Source of the DNA: DATGJX01 sp963830545
Lineage (GTDB): Bacteria; Vulcanimicrobiota; Vulcanimicrobiia; Vulcanimicrobiales; Vulcanimicrobiaceae
Direction: 5' to 3'
Assembly: GCA_963830545.1 (NCBI GenBank)
Contig: CAWHMK010000001.1
Span: forward strand, 372,001-436,000
DNA length: 64,000 nucleotides
The notes beneath the pieces were generated by a model. The model did not search any database and had not been told where the DNA came from. It saw nothing but the letters and a program-made list of their open reading frames with translations. The translations under genes were made by a program, and so were the position numbers. This document shows, in pieces, positions 45,830-54,737 of this stretch. Positions within the stretch are counted from its first letter, which is position 1. Each line of letters opens with the position of its first letter.

Positions 45830-46519
45830 TCAGTCTTTTCGCACCTTGTAGCCCACGCCGTACACCGTCACGATATACCAAGGATCTTCCGGTTTCGGCT
45901 CGATCTTCCGGCGCAAATTGTTGACGTGCCGGTCCAGCGTACGCTCGAAGATGCTGCCGTCGTCATGTACGAGATCCAGCAGCCGGGAGCGCGTGAGCAC
46001 TTGTCCGGCGTTTTGCACGAGGACGCTCAAAATGCGAAACTCGGCCGGCGTCACGGGGACGATTTGACCGCTCATTCGCACTTCGTGGGCGGCTTCGTCC
46101 AGCTCGAGATCGCGGATGCGCACGACCTGGCTGTTTTCACTCGGGGCTCCGCCGGGCTCGCTCACTCGGCGCAGTACCGCTCGGACGCGGGCGATGACCT
46201 CTCGCGGTGAAAACGGTTTGACGATGTAGTCGTCGGCGCCCAACTCCAGGCCGACGATGCGGTCGACCTCCTCACTGCGGGCGGTGAGCAAAATCGTAGG
46301 AATGCGCGTGCCCTCGCCGCTGCGTCTGAGAATGTCCAGTCCGCTCCCGTCCGGCAGCGTTATGTCCAAAATCATCACGTCCGGACGGCGTTCTTCGATC
46401 GCGGCGACGGCCTCGCCGACGGTCCCGCGCACCACCGGATCGAAGGATTCCTGGCGCAAGTACGCACTCAAGACCTCGCCGATCTGCGGTTCGTCGTCGA
46501 CGATGAGGATGCGCTTCAC
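45830..46519 (-). CDS. OmpR/PhoB-family response regulator
   Basis: About 229 residues from a GTG directly before KRILIVDDEPQIG; a GTG 18 codons upstream (46573) is an alternative. The receiver domain has the acidic DDE, the phosphoacceptor Asp in VMILDITLPDGSG, and the Thr and Lys switch residues in ILLTARS and YIVKPFS. The C-terminal winged helix has the OmpR pattern VTPAEFRILSVLVQNAGQVLTRSRLLDLVHDD and RTLDRHVNNLRRKIEP, ending VYGVGYKV. No histidine kinase is adjacent; only a stand-alone HATPase of the anti-sigma type follows upstream. Regulon unknown. Confidence 0.93.
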   Translation of the reverse strand: MKRILIVDDEPQIGEVLSAYLRQESFDPVVRGTVGEAVAAIEERRPDVMILDITLPDGSGLDILRRSGEGTRIPTILLTARSEEVDRIVGLELGADDYIVKPFSPREVIARVRAVLRRVSEPGGAPSENSQVVRIRDLELDEAAHEVRMSGQIVPVTPAEFRILSVLVQNAGQVLTRSRLLDLVHDDGSIFERTLDRHVNNLRRKIEPKPEDPWYIVTVYGVGYKVRKD

Positions 46520-46688
46520 AGCGGGATTGTTTTCCGGTCCGTCCCGGAAAACCCCGGGAACCGCCGTCTTCACGGCTTCTTCTCAATTTCGTGGCGAACT
46601 CACCGCGCATTCACGGTGCGCACGCAAACTCAAGTCAATGCGCGCAGGTATCTGAAGGAATCGACCACATCGCTATCGCTCTCGCCGG

Positions 46689-47093
46689 CTATTTGCGGCT
46701 GAGCGGCAGTACGGCGCGGATGACGAAGCCATCGTTTTGCATGCGTTTGTACGAAACTTCCTCGCAGACGTTCTGCACTATGAAGAGGCCTCGTCCGGAT
46801 TCGGAATGCTCGTCGGGCGTCTCGTACGCCTGAGGACCGGTAAAGCCGTTTCCCGCGTCGTTGATGCATAAGGCAAACTTGTCGTCGTGCGGCTCGAGCC
46901 ACACGCGCACGCCGCCCGCCGGCGCATGTTTGATGACGTTCGAGACGAGTTCGCCGTAAACGATCGACGCCGGGAACAAGTCGCTGCCTGCGCGCGTGTG
47001 GTCAAAAAGATAGCGCTCGAGCAGCGGTCGCCCCGCGAGCGCGTCGAGTGGGCTGTCGGTTTCGAAGTACCAGGGATGCGTCGTCAGCGCCAT
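46689..47093 (-). CDS. RsbW-type ATP-binding protein (stand-alone HATPase)
   Basis: 134 residues from the ATG at 47093; a much longer frame upstream is antisense noise. It is a single HATPase_c domain of the anti-sigma/serine kinase type: VYGELVSNVIKHAPAG (N-box), LCINDAGNGF (G1 box, DxGxG) and HSESGRGLFIVQNVCEEVSYKR (G2). The last motif is nearly the same as in the C-terminus of the sensor phosphatase at 39654-42233 (LSESGRGLFIVRQL), indicating paralogy. It probably phosphorylates or sequesters a STAS or sigma partner. Its targets are not apparent. Confidence 0.85.
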   Translation of the reverse strand: MALTTHPWYFETDSPLDALAGRPLLERYLFDHTRAGSDLFPASIVYGELVSNVIKHAPAGGVRVWLEPHDDKFALCINDAGNGFTGPQAYETPDEHSESGRGLFIVQNVCEEVSYKRMQNDGFVIRAVLPLSRK

Positions 47094-47161
47094 TTCGCTG
47101 GTTGTCGTTCCCCGGAACGCGCAGGCTGACGCAGAAACGGTCTGCGGCCGGACTATTGCTC

Positions 47162-47887
47162 TTAAGCGAGCATTGCGCGAAATCGTGCGGCATCGTATGG
47201 TGCCGCAGCGAGCGTATCGTTGTTGAAATAGACGAAAACGTCGCGCGCGGCTCCCGCGAGTGCGCGAATACGGCGCGACCAGTACGCGAGCGAACGCGGC
47301 GGATAATTGCCCACGTACAGGCCGGTATAACCGTGCAGGCGTACGTACGCAAGTTCGCTGTTCGTAACGACGTCGCGCGTCCGGCAACCGGGATAATCGT
47401 GCACGCAGAACGCGATTGCGCGTTCCCGCAAGATCGTTTCCACACGCGCGTCCAGCCAGGACGGATGACGAAATTCCACGACGTAGCGATGATGCGACGG
47501 CAGTTTGTCGAGAAAAGCGCGTAAGTGCGCGTCGTCGCGCTCCAGAAACGGCGGAAATTGGACGAGTATTTGCGCGACCTTCCCTTCCTCGAAACAGGCC
47601 GCGCGCTGCATGTAGTTTTCGATGAACTCGTCGACGCGAGCCGGCAACGTTTTGCGGTGGGTGATGAGCCGGCTGAGTTTGACGGTGTACGAAAAACCGG
47701 GCGGGACCGTTTCGCACCAGCGGCGGACTTGATCGGGCTTGGGCAGGCGGTACGTCGTGGCGTTGAGCTCGACCGTGTCGAAACGCTCGGCATAATATGC
47801 CAGCCAGCGGCTTTGTCCTAACCCTTTGGGATAAAACCGCCCGCGCCAGTCGCCGTAGACCCAGCCGCTCGTGCCGATGCGGATCAA
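47162..47887 (-). CDS. DUF72-family protein
   Basis: 241 residues from a TTG. The family signature is clear: IRIGTSGWVYGDWRGRFYPKGL, FDTVELNATTYRLP, YTVKLSRLITHRKTL, ILVQFPPFLERDD, VVEFRHPSWL, YVRLHGYTGLYVGNYPPRSLAYW and VFVYFNNDTLAAAPYDA. DUF72 proteins (YecE family) form a TIM-barrel-like fold without an assigned reaction. The gene is three bases downstream of the helical-protein gene stop and 68 bases upstream of the HATPase gene. Confidence 0.92.
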   Translation of the reverse strand: MIRIGTSGWVYGDWRGRFYPKGLGQSRWLAYYAERFDTVELNATTYRLPKPDQVRRWCETVPPGFSYTVKLSRLITHRKTLPARVDEFIENYMQRAACFEEGKVAQILVQFPPFLERDDAHLRAFLDKLPSHHRYVVEFRHPSWLDARVETILRERAIAFCVHDYPGCRTRDVVTNSELAYVRLHGYTGLYVGNYPPRSLAYWSRRIRALAGAARDVFVYFNNDTLAAAPYDAARFRAMLA

Positions 47888-47890
47888 GGT

Positions 47891-48391
47891 CTACGTGGCG
47901 ATCTCGACGTGCCCGATCTCTTCCTTGATGGCTGCGGGAAGCAGGTCGCGAATCTCGGCAAGCACCATGGCAATTTCCTCGCGGTGACGCGTTGCCATCG
48001 CTGCGGTCGACGAATAATTTCGCGCGCGCGCATTGGTTTCGAGCATGAGCGCGCCGGCATCCGCAAGACTCAGCGCGGTGTAATAGTTGCGAAGCGAACG
48101 CGCCAAAGACTGCGCGTTGAGCGAAGGCGCCGCCGCGTTCATCAGCTCCAGCGCGAGCGTTTCGGGCGTTTGCGCGGCCGACGCCGTACCGCCCAGACGC
48201 TTCAAGTGCTCGCTCAGCTCGTGAATGTGCAGGTCGAGCATATGCGCGAGACGCTCGAGGAGACGGAGCGCGTCCGGAAACTGATGCAAATCGGCAGAGC
48301 GCAATTGCACGAGGACGGGCGTGAGCATCGCGCGATCTGCCGCGATGACGTCCGAAACGTGCGCGCGTATTTCGAGAATGTCGGTTCCCAT
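47891..48391 (-). CDS. Helical protein, ferritin-like or regulator-like, unknown
   Basis: 166 residues, almost entirely helical by composition: a helix with IRAHVSDVIAADRAMLTPVLVQLRSADLHQF, a heptad-like RLLERLAHMLDLHIHELSEHLKRLGG, and a C-terminal ATRHREEIAMVLAEIRDLLPAAIKEEIGHVEIA. The repeated His/Glu pairs (HIHELSEH, RHREEI) hint at a ferritin-like four-helix bundle, but no classical EXXH pair is clear. Its start is 128 bases from the divergent ClC gene. No family recognised. Confidence 0.7.
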   Translation of the reverse strand: MGTDILEIRAHVSDVIAADRAMLTPVLVQLRSADLHQFPDALRLLERLAHMLDLHIHELSEHLKRLGGTASAAQTPETLALELMNAAAPSLNAQSLARSLRNYYTALSLADAGALMLETNARARNYSSTAAMATRHREEIAMVLAEIRDLLPAAIKEEIGHVEIAT

Positions 48392-48519
48392 AACAGTGCC
48401 CTCGAACCCTAAGGATTACCGATTGCCCTCTCGCGCAAACCTCACAAGCAGGGAAGCAGGCGGAGTCTTTAGGCCCAACCGAGGCGGCGTTCCAAACCAC
48501 CGAGAAAGGCGCGACTTAT

Positions 48520-50241
48520 ATGAGGTACGTCGAAACCGATCGCGGCTATCGCTTGGACGTCGGGCGTTTTTCGCTGAATCAAAGTTCGTTTCTTCTGCTG
48601 TCCGCGATCCTGGTCGGCATCGGAGGAGGTTACGGCGCGGTTGCGTTCCGCTATCTGATTCTCGGCGAGCAAGAACTCGCGTTCGGCCACTTCGCGCCGG
48701 CGCTGCACGCACTCGGCCGAGTGCAGGTCGTGCCGATACTGATCGCGGGCGGCATCGTAACCGCGTTGATCGTCAATCGCTTTGCCCGCGAAGCCAAAGG
48801 TCACGGCGTTCCGGAAGTGATGGCCGCGGTGGCGCTGGAGGGCGGCGTCATGCGCCCGCGCATCATCGCGGTCAAGAGCATCGCTTCCGCGACGTGCATA
48901 GGGTTCGGCGGCAGCTGCGGACGAGAGGGCCCAATCGTCCAGATCGGATCCACCATCGGCTCGGCGCTGGGTCAAATCGTGCGCGCGCCTGCGCCGATCA
49001 TCCGAACGCTGGTTGCGTGCGGTGCGGCCGCAGGAATTTCCGCGACGTTCAACGCGCCGATCGGCGGCGTCTTCTTCGCGAGCGAGGTGATTCTCGGCGA
49101 TTTCGCGCCGCGTTCGTTTGCAACTATCGTCGTTGCGAGCGTTGTCGCGGCGGTCATCGGGCGCGCGCACTTCGGAAATCATCCCTCGTTCACCGCATCG
49201 GCCTTTTATTTGGTTTCGCCCGCGGAACTTGGACTGTACGCCCTGCTGGGCGTCATCGCCGCTGTATGGGCCGCGGGTTTCGTGCGGCTGCTCTACTTCT
49301 TCGAAGACCGTTTTGAGGCAGCGCGTCTGAATCCGATGCTCAAAGCCGCCATCGGTTTTGGCGCGGTGGGCGTCATCGGCATCTGGTTTCCGCAAGTGTT
49401 CGGCGTCGGATACAACCACGTGGATGCAATGCTCGCCTCGCACGTTCCCGGACGGCATTCGCTCGTGCTGGCCGTACTCAAGCCGGTTGCAACGGCGCTT
49501 ACGCTCGGCTCGGGCGGCAGCGGCGGCGTTTTTGCTCCATCGCTCTATACCGGCGCCATGCTTGGAAACGCATTCGGGAGCCTCGCTCACGGAATGTTTC
49601 CGAGCTGGACCGCGTCATCGCCCGCATACGGTTTGGTCGGGATGGCTGCAGTTTTTGCAGCGGCTGCGGAAGCGCCGATCACCGCGATCACGATCGTCTT
49701 CGAAATGTCGAACGACTATACGATCATTCTTCCGCTCATGGTCTGCACGGTCATCGCGACGCTCTTGGGCCGCAGACTTCTGGGATACACCGTTTACGAA
49801 ATGAAACTGGTGCGGCGCGGCATCGACTGGGCACGGTTGCGGCGCCCGCGTCCACTCACGCAAGTGCGCGTGACGATGGTCGAACACGCGCCACCGATGG
49901 TCACGACTCCGGACGAGCTGCTCAAGGACGTCGCGTCGCATTTCGGCGAGGTGCCGGAGTTCGTCGTGCCCGTATGCCGAGACGGACGTTTTCTGGGCGT
50001 ACTGCTCGCCTCGGACGTCGCGGCGGAAGTCGTGTCAAACCCGCTCAGTACGGTTGCGCATTGCATGCGAACCGTTCCGGCGACGCTCACGCGCGGCGAC
50101 ACGCTCGAGCAAGCCGCGGTCGCCATGGCCGATCCGGAAATTCCGATGCTGCCCATCGTCGACGGCTCGACCGGAAAACTCTTGGGGATCGTCACGCGAC
50201 GCGACGTGCTCAACGCCTATCGCGATCGCGTCAGCGTGTGA
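48520..50241 (+). CDS. ClC-family chloride channel/transporter with CBS domains
   Basis: 573 residues. The membrane domain has 10 or more helices with ClC selectivity-filter motifs: EAKGHGVPEVMAAV (GxGxPE), GGSCGREGPIVQIGSTIGS (GREGPxVQIG, containing the gating-glutamate position) and GSGGSGGVFAPSLYTGAMLGNAFG. The C-terminal 130 residues carry a CBS pair (DELLKDVASHFGEVPEFVVPVCRDGRFLGVL and EQAAVAMADPEIPMLPIVDGSTGKLLGIVTRRDVL) that may sense nucleotides. Presence of the gating Glu suggests proton-coupled exchange, although channels cannot be excluded. It is followed after 4 bases by the convergent thymidine kinase gene. Confidence 0.95.
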   Translation: MRYVETDRGYRLDVGRFSLNQSSFLLLSAILVGIGGGYGAVAFRYLILGEQELAFGHFAPALHALGRVQVVPILIAGGIVTALIVNRFAREAKGHGVPEVMAAVALEGGVMRPRIIAVKSIASATCIGFGGSCGREGPIVQIGSTIGSALGQIVRAPAPIIRTLVACGAAAGISATFNAPIGGVFFASEVILGDFAPRSFATIVVASVVAAVIGRAHFGNHPSFTASAFYLVSPAELGLYALLGVIAAVWAAGFVRLLYFFEDRFEAARLNPMLKAAIGFGAVGVIGIWFPQVFGVGYNHVDAMLASHVPGRHSLVLAVLKPVATALTLGSGGSGGVFAPSLYTGAMLGNAFGSLAHGMFPSWTASSPAYGLVGMAAVFAAAAEAPITAITIVFEMSNDYTIILPLMVCTVIATLLGRRLLGYTVYEMKLVRRGIDWARLRRPRPLTQVRVTMVEHAPPMVTTPDELLKDVASHFGEVPEFVVPVCRDGRFLGVLLASDVAAEVVSNPLSTVAHCMRTVPATLTRGDTLEQAAVAMADPEIPMLPIVDGSTGKLLGIVTRRDVLNAYRDRVSV

Positions 50242-50245
50242 AGCG

Positions 50246-50809
50246 CTACGCGCCGCTGTAAAAACACGCTCCGCACATCTGCACGTAGTGCGCGTGCCCT
50301 TCGATTGCGATCTGCTCGCCGCGTGTGATGCGGTTTCCGTGCGCGTCAACCCGTACGTTCATCGTCGCCTTCTTTCCGCAACTGCAGATGTTCTTGACCT
50401 CCTCGATGCTGTCGGCGAGCGTCAGCATATAGGCCGAGCCGGGAAAAGGCTCGCCCTGGAAATCGCTGCGAATGCCGTAGCAAATCACCGGAATGTTCAA
50501 GACGTGCGCTATGCGGTGCAGTTGCCGCACTTGTTCGGGCTGCAGAAACTGCGCCTCGTCCAAGAGCACGCACGAAAGATCGCGATCGCGCGAAAAGCGG
50601 GCGAAAAAATCCGTTTGGTCGTCGAACGTATCGACGGCGCGCTGCGGGCCCAGCCGCGAGGTGACGACGCCGTTGCCGTAACGTGTGTCGATCGCTGCGG
50701 TGAAGATCGCGACGCGGCGCCCGTTTTCTTCATAATTGTGCGCGACCTGGAGCAGCGAGGTCGATTTGCCCGCGTTCATCGCGGAGTACCGGAAATAGAG
50801 TTTGGCCAT
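50246..50809 (-). CDS. tdk: Thymidine kinase, type II
   Basis: 187 residues from the ATG at 50809 (MAKLYFRYSAMNAGKSTSLLQ), with another ATG two codons upstream. Walker A is SAMNAGKST, Walker B LLDEAQFL, and a zinc site is formed by CSCGKKA and MCGACF near the end, typical of type II (Zn-ribbon) thymidine kinases. The lasso loop ICYGIRSDFQGEPFPGSAYML matches E. coli Tdk. It phosphorylates thymidine in the salvage pathway. Convergent with the ClC gene. Confidence 0.95.
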   Translation of the reverse strand: MAKLYFRYSAMNAGKSTSLLQVAHNYEENGRRVAIFTAAIDTRYGNGVVTSRLGPQRAVDTFDDQTDFFARFSRDRDLSCVLLDEAQFLQPEQVRQLHRIAHVLNIPVICYGIRSDFQGEPFPGSAYMLTLADSIEEVKNICSCGKKATMNVRVDAHGNRITRGEQIAIEGHAHYVQMCGACFYSGA

Positions 50810-50862
50810 GGGCATGCGGACGGTTCGCCGCTGCCCGATGCGATTCGTTCAGCCTGCCGGAG

Positions 50863-51686
50863 TCAGTGCGAAGCCGCGGGCGTCGGACAAGAAACCGGGG
50901 GCGGCGTCGACCCGCCCGAGGGCGGCCCCGGCGGCGGCGGTCCCGGCGGACCGATCGTCGGCGGGCCCGATGAGGTTATGCCGATGGGGGTTCCGGAATT
51001 ATTGTGCGATGAAAACATCGCGATGAGCGGCAACAGCAGCAGCGGCCATAAGCGGAAATGATGCGCCGGCCCCGTCGAAGCCGCTACGGACGCGTACGGC
51101 GGCGGTGTGGGAACAGCAGTGGCAGCGGGCGCGACCAACGGCGCAAGCGTTGGTGCCGGTGCGGAGCGGCAGGCGGCGCCGTGGGTGGAGGCGCGTACGT
51201 AACTGCATGCGTCGTGGCCGGCATCGTGCGCGCCAGCAGCGGCGCAGGGCGCCGGATCAGCGAGAGATTGCCGCATTTATTTGGAATGAACAACGCGACG
51301 ATTTGCGAGTGCTCGGTGAGATCGACTTCCCAACCCATCGTGTGCGCGGGAATCAGCACGTCGTGCAGCACGTGCACCCGTCCGCCGCTGCGCCAGGACA
51401 TTGCGTCCAAACGCCGCGGGATCGTCACGTAAGAGAGTTGCCGGTTTGCGATCCGGCGTTGGAACTGCGCAAATTCCGCAGGCGTTAGGCCGAGACTCTG
51501 ACCGGCAGCAGAAAAAATCGCGCGTTGCTGCGCGACGTCACTCTGAAGTTGTTGCGTCGATTCGACTTGCCCGACGAGCGGAGCCGTACCGAGTTGAGCG
51601 ATTACGTGTGTCTGCGCGGCCGCCGGGAGCGGGAGAGCCACGCACATGAGCAGAGCCAGAAGTCGTCGCACCATAGCGTGTGACAA
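50863..51686 (-). CDS. Secreted protein with membrane helix and Pro/Gly-rich tail (frame interrupted once)
   Basis: A signal peptide (MVRRLLALLMCVALPLPAAAQT from the ATG at 51674, or MSHAMVRR from 51686) precedes a beta-rich domain with SVTI...VLHDVLIPAHTMGWEVDLTEHSQIVALFIPNKCGN. A missing base at about 51165-51172 shifts into a Pro/Ala-rich linker, a hydrophobic helix (RLWPLLLLPLIAMF) and a tail rich in Gly, Pro and Ser. The span is 3n+2, consistent with one deletion. The cysteine in IPNKCGN and one in the tail may form a disulfide. No family recognised; a cell-surface role is inferred from targeting. Confidence 0.62.
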
Positions 51687-51786
51687 ATACCCATTTACAA
51701 ACGACTGCCAACAGGCCTCGTAGGGTAGTGGGGCAGGGGCTTCCCGGCATAAAGTGCGGGGCCGGAGCGGCCGAAGCTACAAACGC

Positions 51787-52983
51787 ATGTACCGCTTACG
51801 CTGTTTAGGCTGCGAAACCGAATACCCGGACGACGGCCTGATCGTGCGCTGCCCTAAAGATCACGAGCCCGCGCTGCTGCGAACCGCGTACCGCATCAAG
51901 CGTTTTAGCCCGGACGATCGCGCCTACGGTATTGCGCGTTACCGTCATTGGCTTCCGGCCTACGGGCAACCTCCGCTGGACGTTCCCCGGACTGCCGTTT
52001 TTCAAAGCCAGCCGCTCAACGCGCGGCTGCGCACGCCCAACCTGTGGCTGGCATTCAACGGCTACTGGCCGGCACGCGGTGCGCTCTTGCCGACCGGAAC
52101 GTTCAAAGACCTGGAAACGGCCGCCGTGCTGGCGCGGTTTCCGCGTCATCGCACGCTGGTGGCGGCTTCGGCCGGGAACACTGCCGCCGCGCTCGCGCGC
52201 GCCTGTTCGGCTCAGTATGTCCGGGCGATTATCGTCGTGCCGCAATCCGCGATGGAAAAGCTTCTGGCGCGCGGACCGTTCCATCCTTGCGTCGAGATCG
52301 TCGCCGCGCCCGGCCCGTCTTCGTACGACGACGCGATCGCCTTGGCGAAAACGCTGGCGGGGCCGGAAAGCTCGTCGGTATTCGAAGGCGGCGCCGCAAA
52401 CGTCGCGCGACGCGACGGCATCGGAACGACGATGCTGGCCGCGGTCGAAATGCTCGGTGCGCTGCCGGACTATTTCGTGCAAGCAATCGGAAGCGGCTCC
52501 GGAGCGATTGCCGCGCACGAAGCCGCCCTGCGTCTGCGCGCCGACGGCCGTTTCGGCGACACGCTTCCAAAACTGCTGCTCGTGCAAAACTCGCCGAGCG
52601 CTCCGGTTTATGAATCGTGGCGCCGGCGCAGCCGCGAGCTTGTCGGTTACGCGGATGACGCGAAGCAGCGGGAAGAACGCATCGCCGCGCTGTGGGCGCC
52701 GGTGCTCGGCACGCAGCACCCGCCGTACGGCGTGCGCGGCGGGCTGTACGACGCGCTCACGGAAAGCGCCGGCGACGTCACGACTGCCGACAACGAGCAC
52801 GCGCGATCGGCCGTAAATCTCTTCGAAGCACTCGAGGGCGCGTGCATCGTGCCGGCTTCCGGCGTTGCGCTGGCGGGTCTGCACGACGCGCTGCAATGCG
52901 GCCGCGTCGAGCGCGATGCGACGATCTTGCTGCACGTGACGGGCGGCGGCATAAAGGTTTCCGGAGCGGTCAGCGCAGCGTAG
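51787..52983 (+). CDS. Pyridoxal-phosphate enzyme of the threonine synthase family, resembling cysteate synthase
   Basis: 398 residues from the ATG at 51787. The N-terminus has a Zn-ribbon-like CxxC...C pattern (LRCLGCETEYPDDGLIVRC). The PLP lysine is in TGTFKDLETAAVL, the phosphate loop is SAGNTAAALARA, and SGSGAIAAHEAALRL and ILLHVTGGG follow. The segments LAFNGYWPARGALL, EGGAANVARRDGIGT and QAIGSGSGAIAAHEAALRLRADGRF closely recall, from memory, the archaeal cysteate synthase (EC 2.5.1.76, O-phosphoserine plus sulfite) of coenzyme M synthesis. A plain threonine synthase is the alternative. It is isolated between oppositely oriented genes. Confidence 0.75.
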   Translation: MYRLRCLGCETEYPDDGLIVRCPKDHEPALLRTAYRIKRFSPDDRAYGIARYRHWLPAYGQPPLDVPRTAVFQSQPLNARLRTPNLWLAFNGYWPARGALLPTGTFKDLETAAVLARFPRHRTLVAASAGNTAAALARACSAQYVRAIIVVPQSAMEKLLARGPFHPCVEIVAAPGPSSYDDAIALAKTLAGPESSSVFEGGAANVARRDGIGTTMLAAVEMLGALPDYFVQAIGSGSGAIAAHEAALRLRADGRFGDTLPKLLLVQNSPSAPVYESWRRRSRELVGYADDAKQREERIAALWAPVLGTQHPPYGVRGGLYDALTESAGDVTTADNEHARSAVNLFEALEGACIVPASGVALAGLHDALQCGRVERDATILLHVTGGGIKVSGAVSAA

Positions 52984-53575
52984 CGCGCATCGCTTTCGCA
53001 AGCTCGCGATCCATCGCCTTCGGTGAAGCGCCGAGCTCTTCGATCACGCGCGCGCGATCTTCGGCCGTCCGGTTTTGGCTGTGTTTGAATGCGCCGTCGA
53101 TCCGCGAGACCGTAATCTCGATGCCGGCAATCGCGCGCTGCATGCGCGCGACGTAATCCGGTTCGGCGTTTTCGATGCGCCAGGACGGTTCGAATTGCGC
53201 GACGATGCGCCTCAGAATACGATCGGTGCCGGCGGCGTCCGTCAGGCGCGCGCGGCCGCTGCAATGAATCGCAGCATAATTCCAAGTCGGAACGCTCCGT
53301 TCGGGCTGCGCGTACCAGCTAGCCGAAACCATCCCGTGCGGTCCTTGGAAAATGGCGAGAACGTCTTGACCGTCGATCGCTTCCCATTGGGGGTTTGCTC
53401 TGGCGACGTGCGCCCCCAGCGTGAGCGATTCTCCGTCGTCGAGAACGACGAAAGGAACGTGCGTAGCGAACGGCTTTCCCGACACGTCCGAGACGAGCAC
53501 GCCGAACGGCTCCCGCTCGATGAAGGCGACGATCGCGCGGCGATCTTCGATTGCGAAATGCGCGGGGACGTACAT
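52970..53575 (-). CDS. PaiB-type FMN-binding negative transcriptional regulator family protein
   Basis: 201 residues, full length for the family: MYVPAHFAIEDRRAIVAFIEREPFGVLVS, THVPFVVLDDG, LGAHVARANPQWEAID, VLAIFQGPHGMVSASWYAQPERSVPTWNYAAIHCSGRARL. These match PaiB/FMN-binding split-barrel proteins. In Bacillus subtilis PaiB has been linked to protease and sporulation control; in other bacteria its biochemical role is unclear, probably flavin or heme binding. It follows the desaturase gene after 16 bases on the same strand and overlaps the convergent PLP enzyme gene by 14 bases. Confidence 0.92.
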   Translation of the reverse strand: MYVPAHFAIEDRRAIVAFIEREPFGVLVSDVSGKPFATHVPFVVLDDGESLTLGAHVARANPQWEAIDGQDVLAIFQGPHGMVSASWYAQPERSVPTWNYAAIHCSGRARLTDAAGTDRILRRIVAQFEPSWRIENAEPDYVARMQRAIAGIEITVSRIDGAFKHSQNRTAEDRARVIEELGASPKAMDRELAKAMRATLR

Positions 53576-53591
53576 CGAGCGTGCGGGGCGT

Positions 53592-54425
53592 CTAGGACTG
53601 CGTCGTTCGCTGCAGTGCTTTCGGCGGAGGAATTTTCACGCGATCCGCAAGACGGAGGAGCGCGAGTAGTTTGACGCTCCACCACGTGGGATCGAATTCG
53701 AACCAGCGCAACCCGTGTCTGGCGGAATAGGGAAACGCATGGTGATTGTTGTGCCAGCCTTCGCCCCACGAAATGAGCGCGACCCACCAGCAGTTCGTGG
53801 AGAGATCGCCGGTGCGGTAGGTGCGGTAGCCCAGTGAATGCGCGGCGCTGTTGACCAGCCACGTTGCATGATAGCTGACGACCAAACGAACGAAAACGCC
53901 CCAGATCACCCAGCACCATCCGCCCGCGGCGAATAACGCGGCCGCCAGCACGAGCTGCAGCGGGCCGTGCAAATACTGGAGCACGCGATAGAACGGGTCC
54001 GCATATAAGTCCGGCGCAAACCGGCGAAGCTCTTCCGTCGTCGGCATGGCTTCGTTGGGTTCGTACAGCCAGCGCATATGCGCCCAGCGAAAACCGTTTT
54101 GCCGGCTGTGGGGATCGCCTTCATGATCGGAATGCGCGTGATGTTTGCGATGGGTGGCGACCCAGCGAATCGGATCTCCTTGCAGCGCCAGCGTTCCGAA
54201 GATTGCGAGAACGTACTCGAGCGGCTTGCGCAAGCGCAGGCCGCGGTGCGTGAGGGTGCGGTGATAGCACAGCGTGATGCCCAGACCGCCGCTTACGTAC
54301 AGCACGGCGGCGGCGACCACGGGACCGCTCCAATGGAACAGGCTGGGGACGAACGCCGCGAGTGCTCCCGCGTGTATCGCGATCAAGCCCAGGCGGTTGA
54401 TCCAGGTGCGGCTGCGTTCGTTCAT
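53592..54425 (-). CDS. Acyl-CoA/acyl-lipid delta-9 fatty acid desaturase
   Basis: 277 residues from the ATG at 54425, with a GTG one codon upstream that shares its first base with the infA stop. The three histidine boxes of the membrane di-iron desaturases are present: HRTLTHR (about 55), HRKHHAHSD (about 93) and EGWHNNHHAFP (about 222). Hydrophobic helices flank them (LIAIHAGALAAFVPSLF, VVAAAVLYVSGGLGITL, LQLVLAAALFAAGG). It inserts a double bond into saturated acyl chains. Placed after infA and a DEAD-box helicase it may belong to a cold-response operon, which is inference. Confidence 0.95.
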   Translation of the reverse strand: MNERSRTWINRLGLIAIHAGALAAFVPSLFHWSGPVVAAAVLYVSGGLGITLCYHRTLTHRGLRLRKPLEYVLAIFGTLALQGDPIRWVATHRKHHAHSDHEGDPHSRQNGFRWAHMRWLYEPNEAMPTTEELRRFAPDLYADPFYRVLQYLHGPLQLVLAAALFAAGGWCWVIWGVFVRLVVSYHATWLVNSAAHSLGYRTYRTGDLSTNCWWVALISWGEGWHNNHHAFPYSARHGLRWFEFDPTWWSVKLLALLRLADRVKIPPPKALQRTTQS

Positions 54426-54427
54426 CA

Positions 54428-54728
54428 CTAGGTGCGGCGCGCTTCTCCGGCGCGATAGCGGTAGACGATGCGGCCTTTCGTCAAGTCGTACGGCGAAAGT
54501 TCGACGTCGACGCGGTCACCCGGCAGAATCTTGATGTGGTGGCGGCGCAGCCGTCCGGCGATGTGCGCGAGAATGACGTGGCCGTTGTCGAGCTCGACCG
54601 AAAAAGTCGTGCTCGGAAAGACTTGTTTGATGCTGCCGTAGACTTCGAGCGGAGGCTTCTTTCGTATCCTCGACCGAGGCGGCTTTCGAGACGCGGGTAT
54701 TTTCGTTACGGCGATTACGGGTAGCGAT
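54428..54728 (-). CDS. infA: Translation initiation factor IF-1, AUC start candidate (frame interrupted once)
   Basis: The core PLEVYGSIKQVFPSTTFSVELDNGHVILAHIAGRLRRHHIKILPGDRVDVELSPYDLTKGRIVYRYR is classic IF-1 (an S1/OB fold that blocks the A site with IF-3). The N-terminal part, ATRNRRNENTRVSKAASVEDTKEA, lies in another frame; one extra base at about 54650-54656 joins them and the span is 3n+1. No ATG, GTG or TTG starts this frame after the helicase stop, but an ATC at 54728 has AGGAG nine bases upstream. An AUC start, or a base error at an ATG, would give about 99 residues, longer than the usual 72. Essential, so the shift is probably a sequencing artefact. Confidence 0.88.
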
Positions 54729-54737
54729 AGTGCGGTT

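Noticed and set aside
46689..48500. A 603-residue minus-strand frame covering the HATPase and running through the DUF72 and helical-protein genes
   Set aside because: Only the last 134 residues are protein-like; the rest is arginine-rich noise on top of two well-supported genes in another frame.
48392..48519. Possible fluoride riboswitch upstream of the ClC gene
   Set aside because: The conserved riboswitch elements are not recognisable in the 128-base leader, and the protein has ordinary chloride-type motifs.
48469..49590. A 373-residue minus-strand frame antisense to the ClC gene
   Set aside because: Composition typical of a shadow frame and no ribosome site.
51687..51786. Structured leader (riboswitch) before the cysteate-synthase-like gene
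   Set aside because: GC-rich with several possible stems, but it matches no riboswitch class I know.
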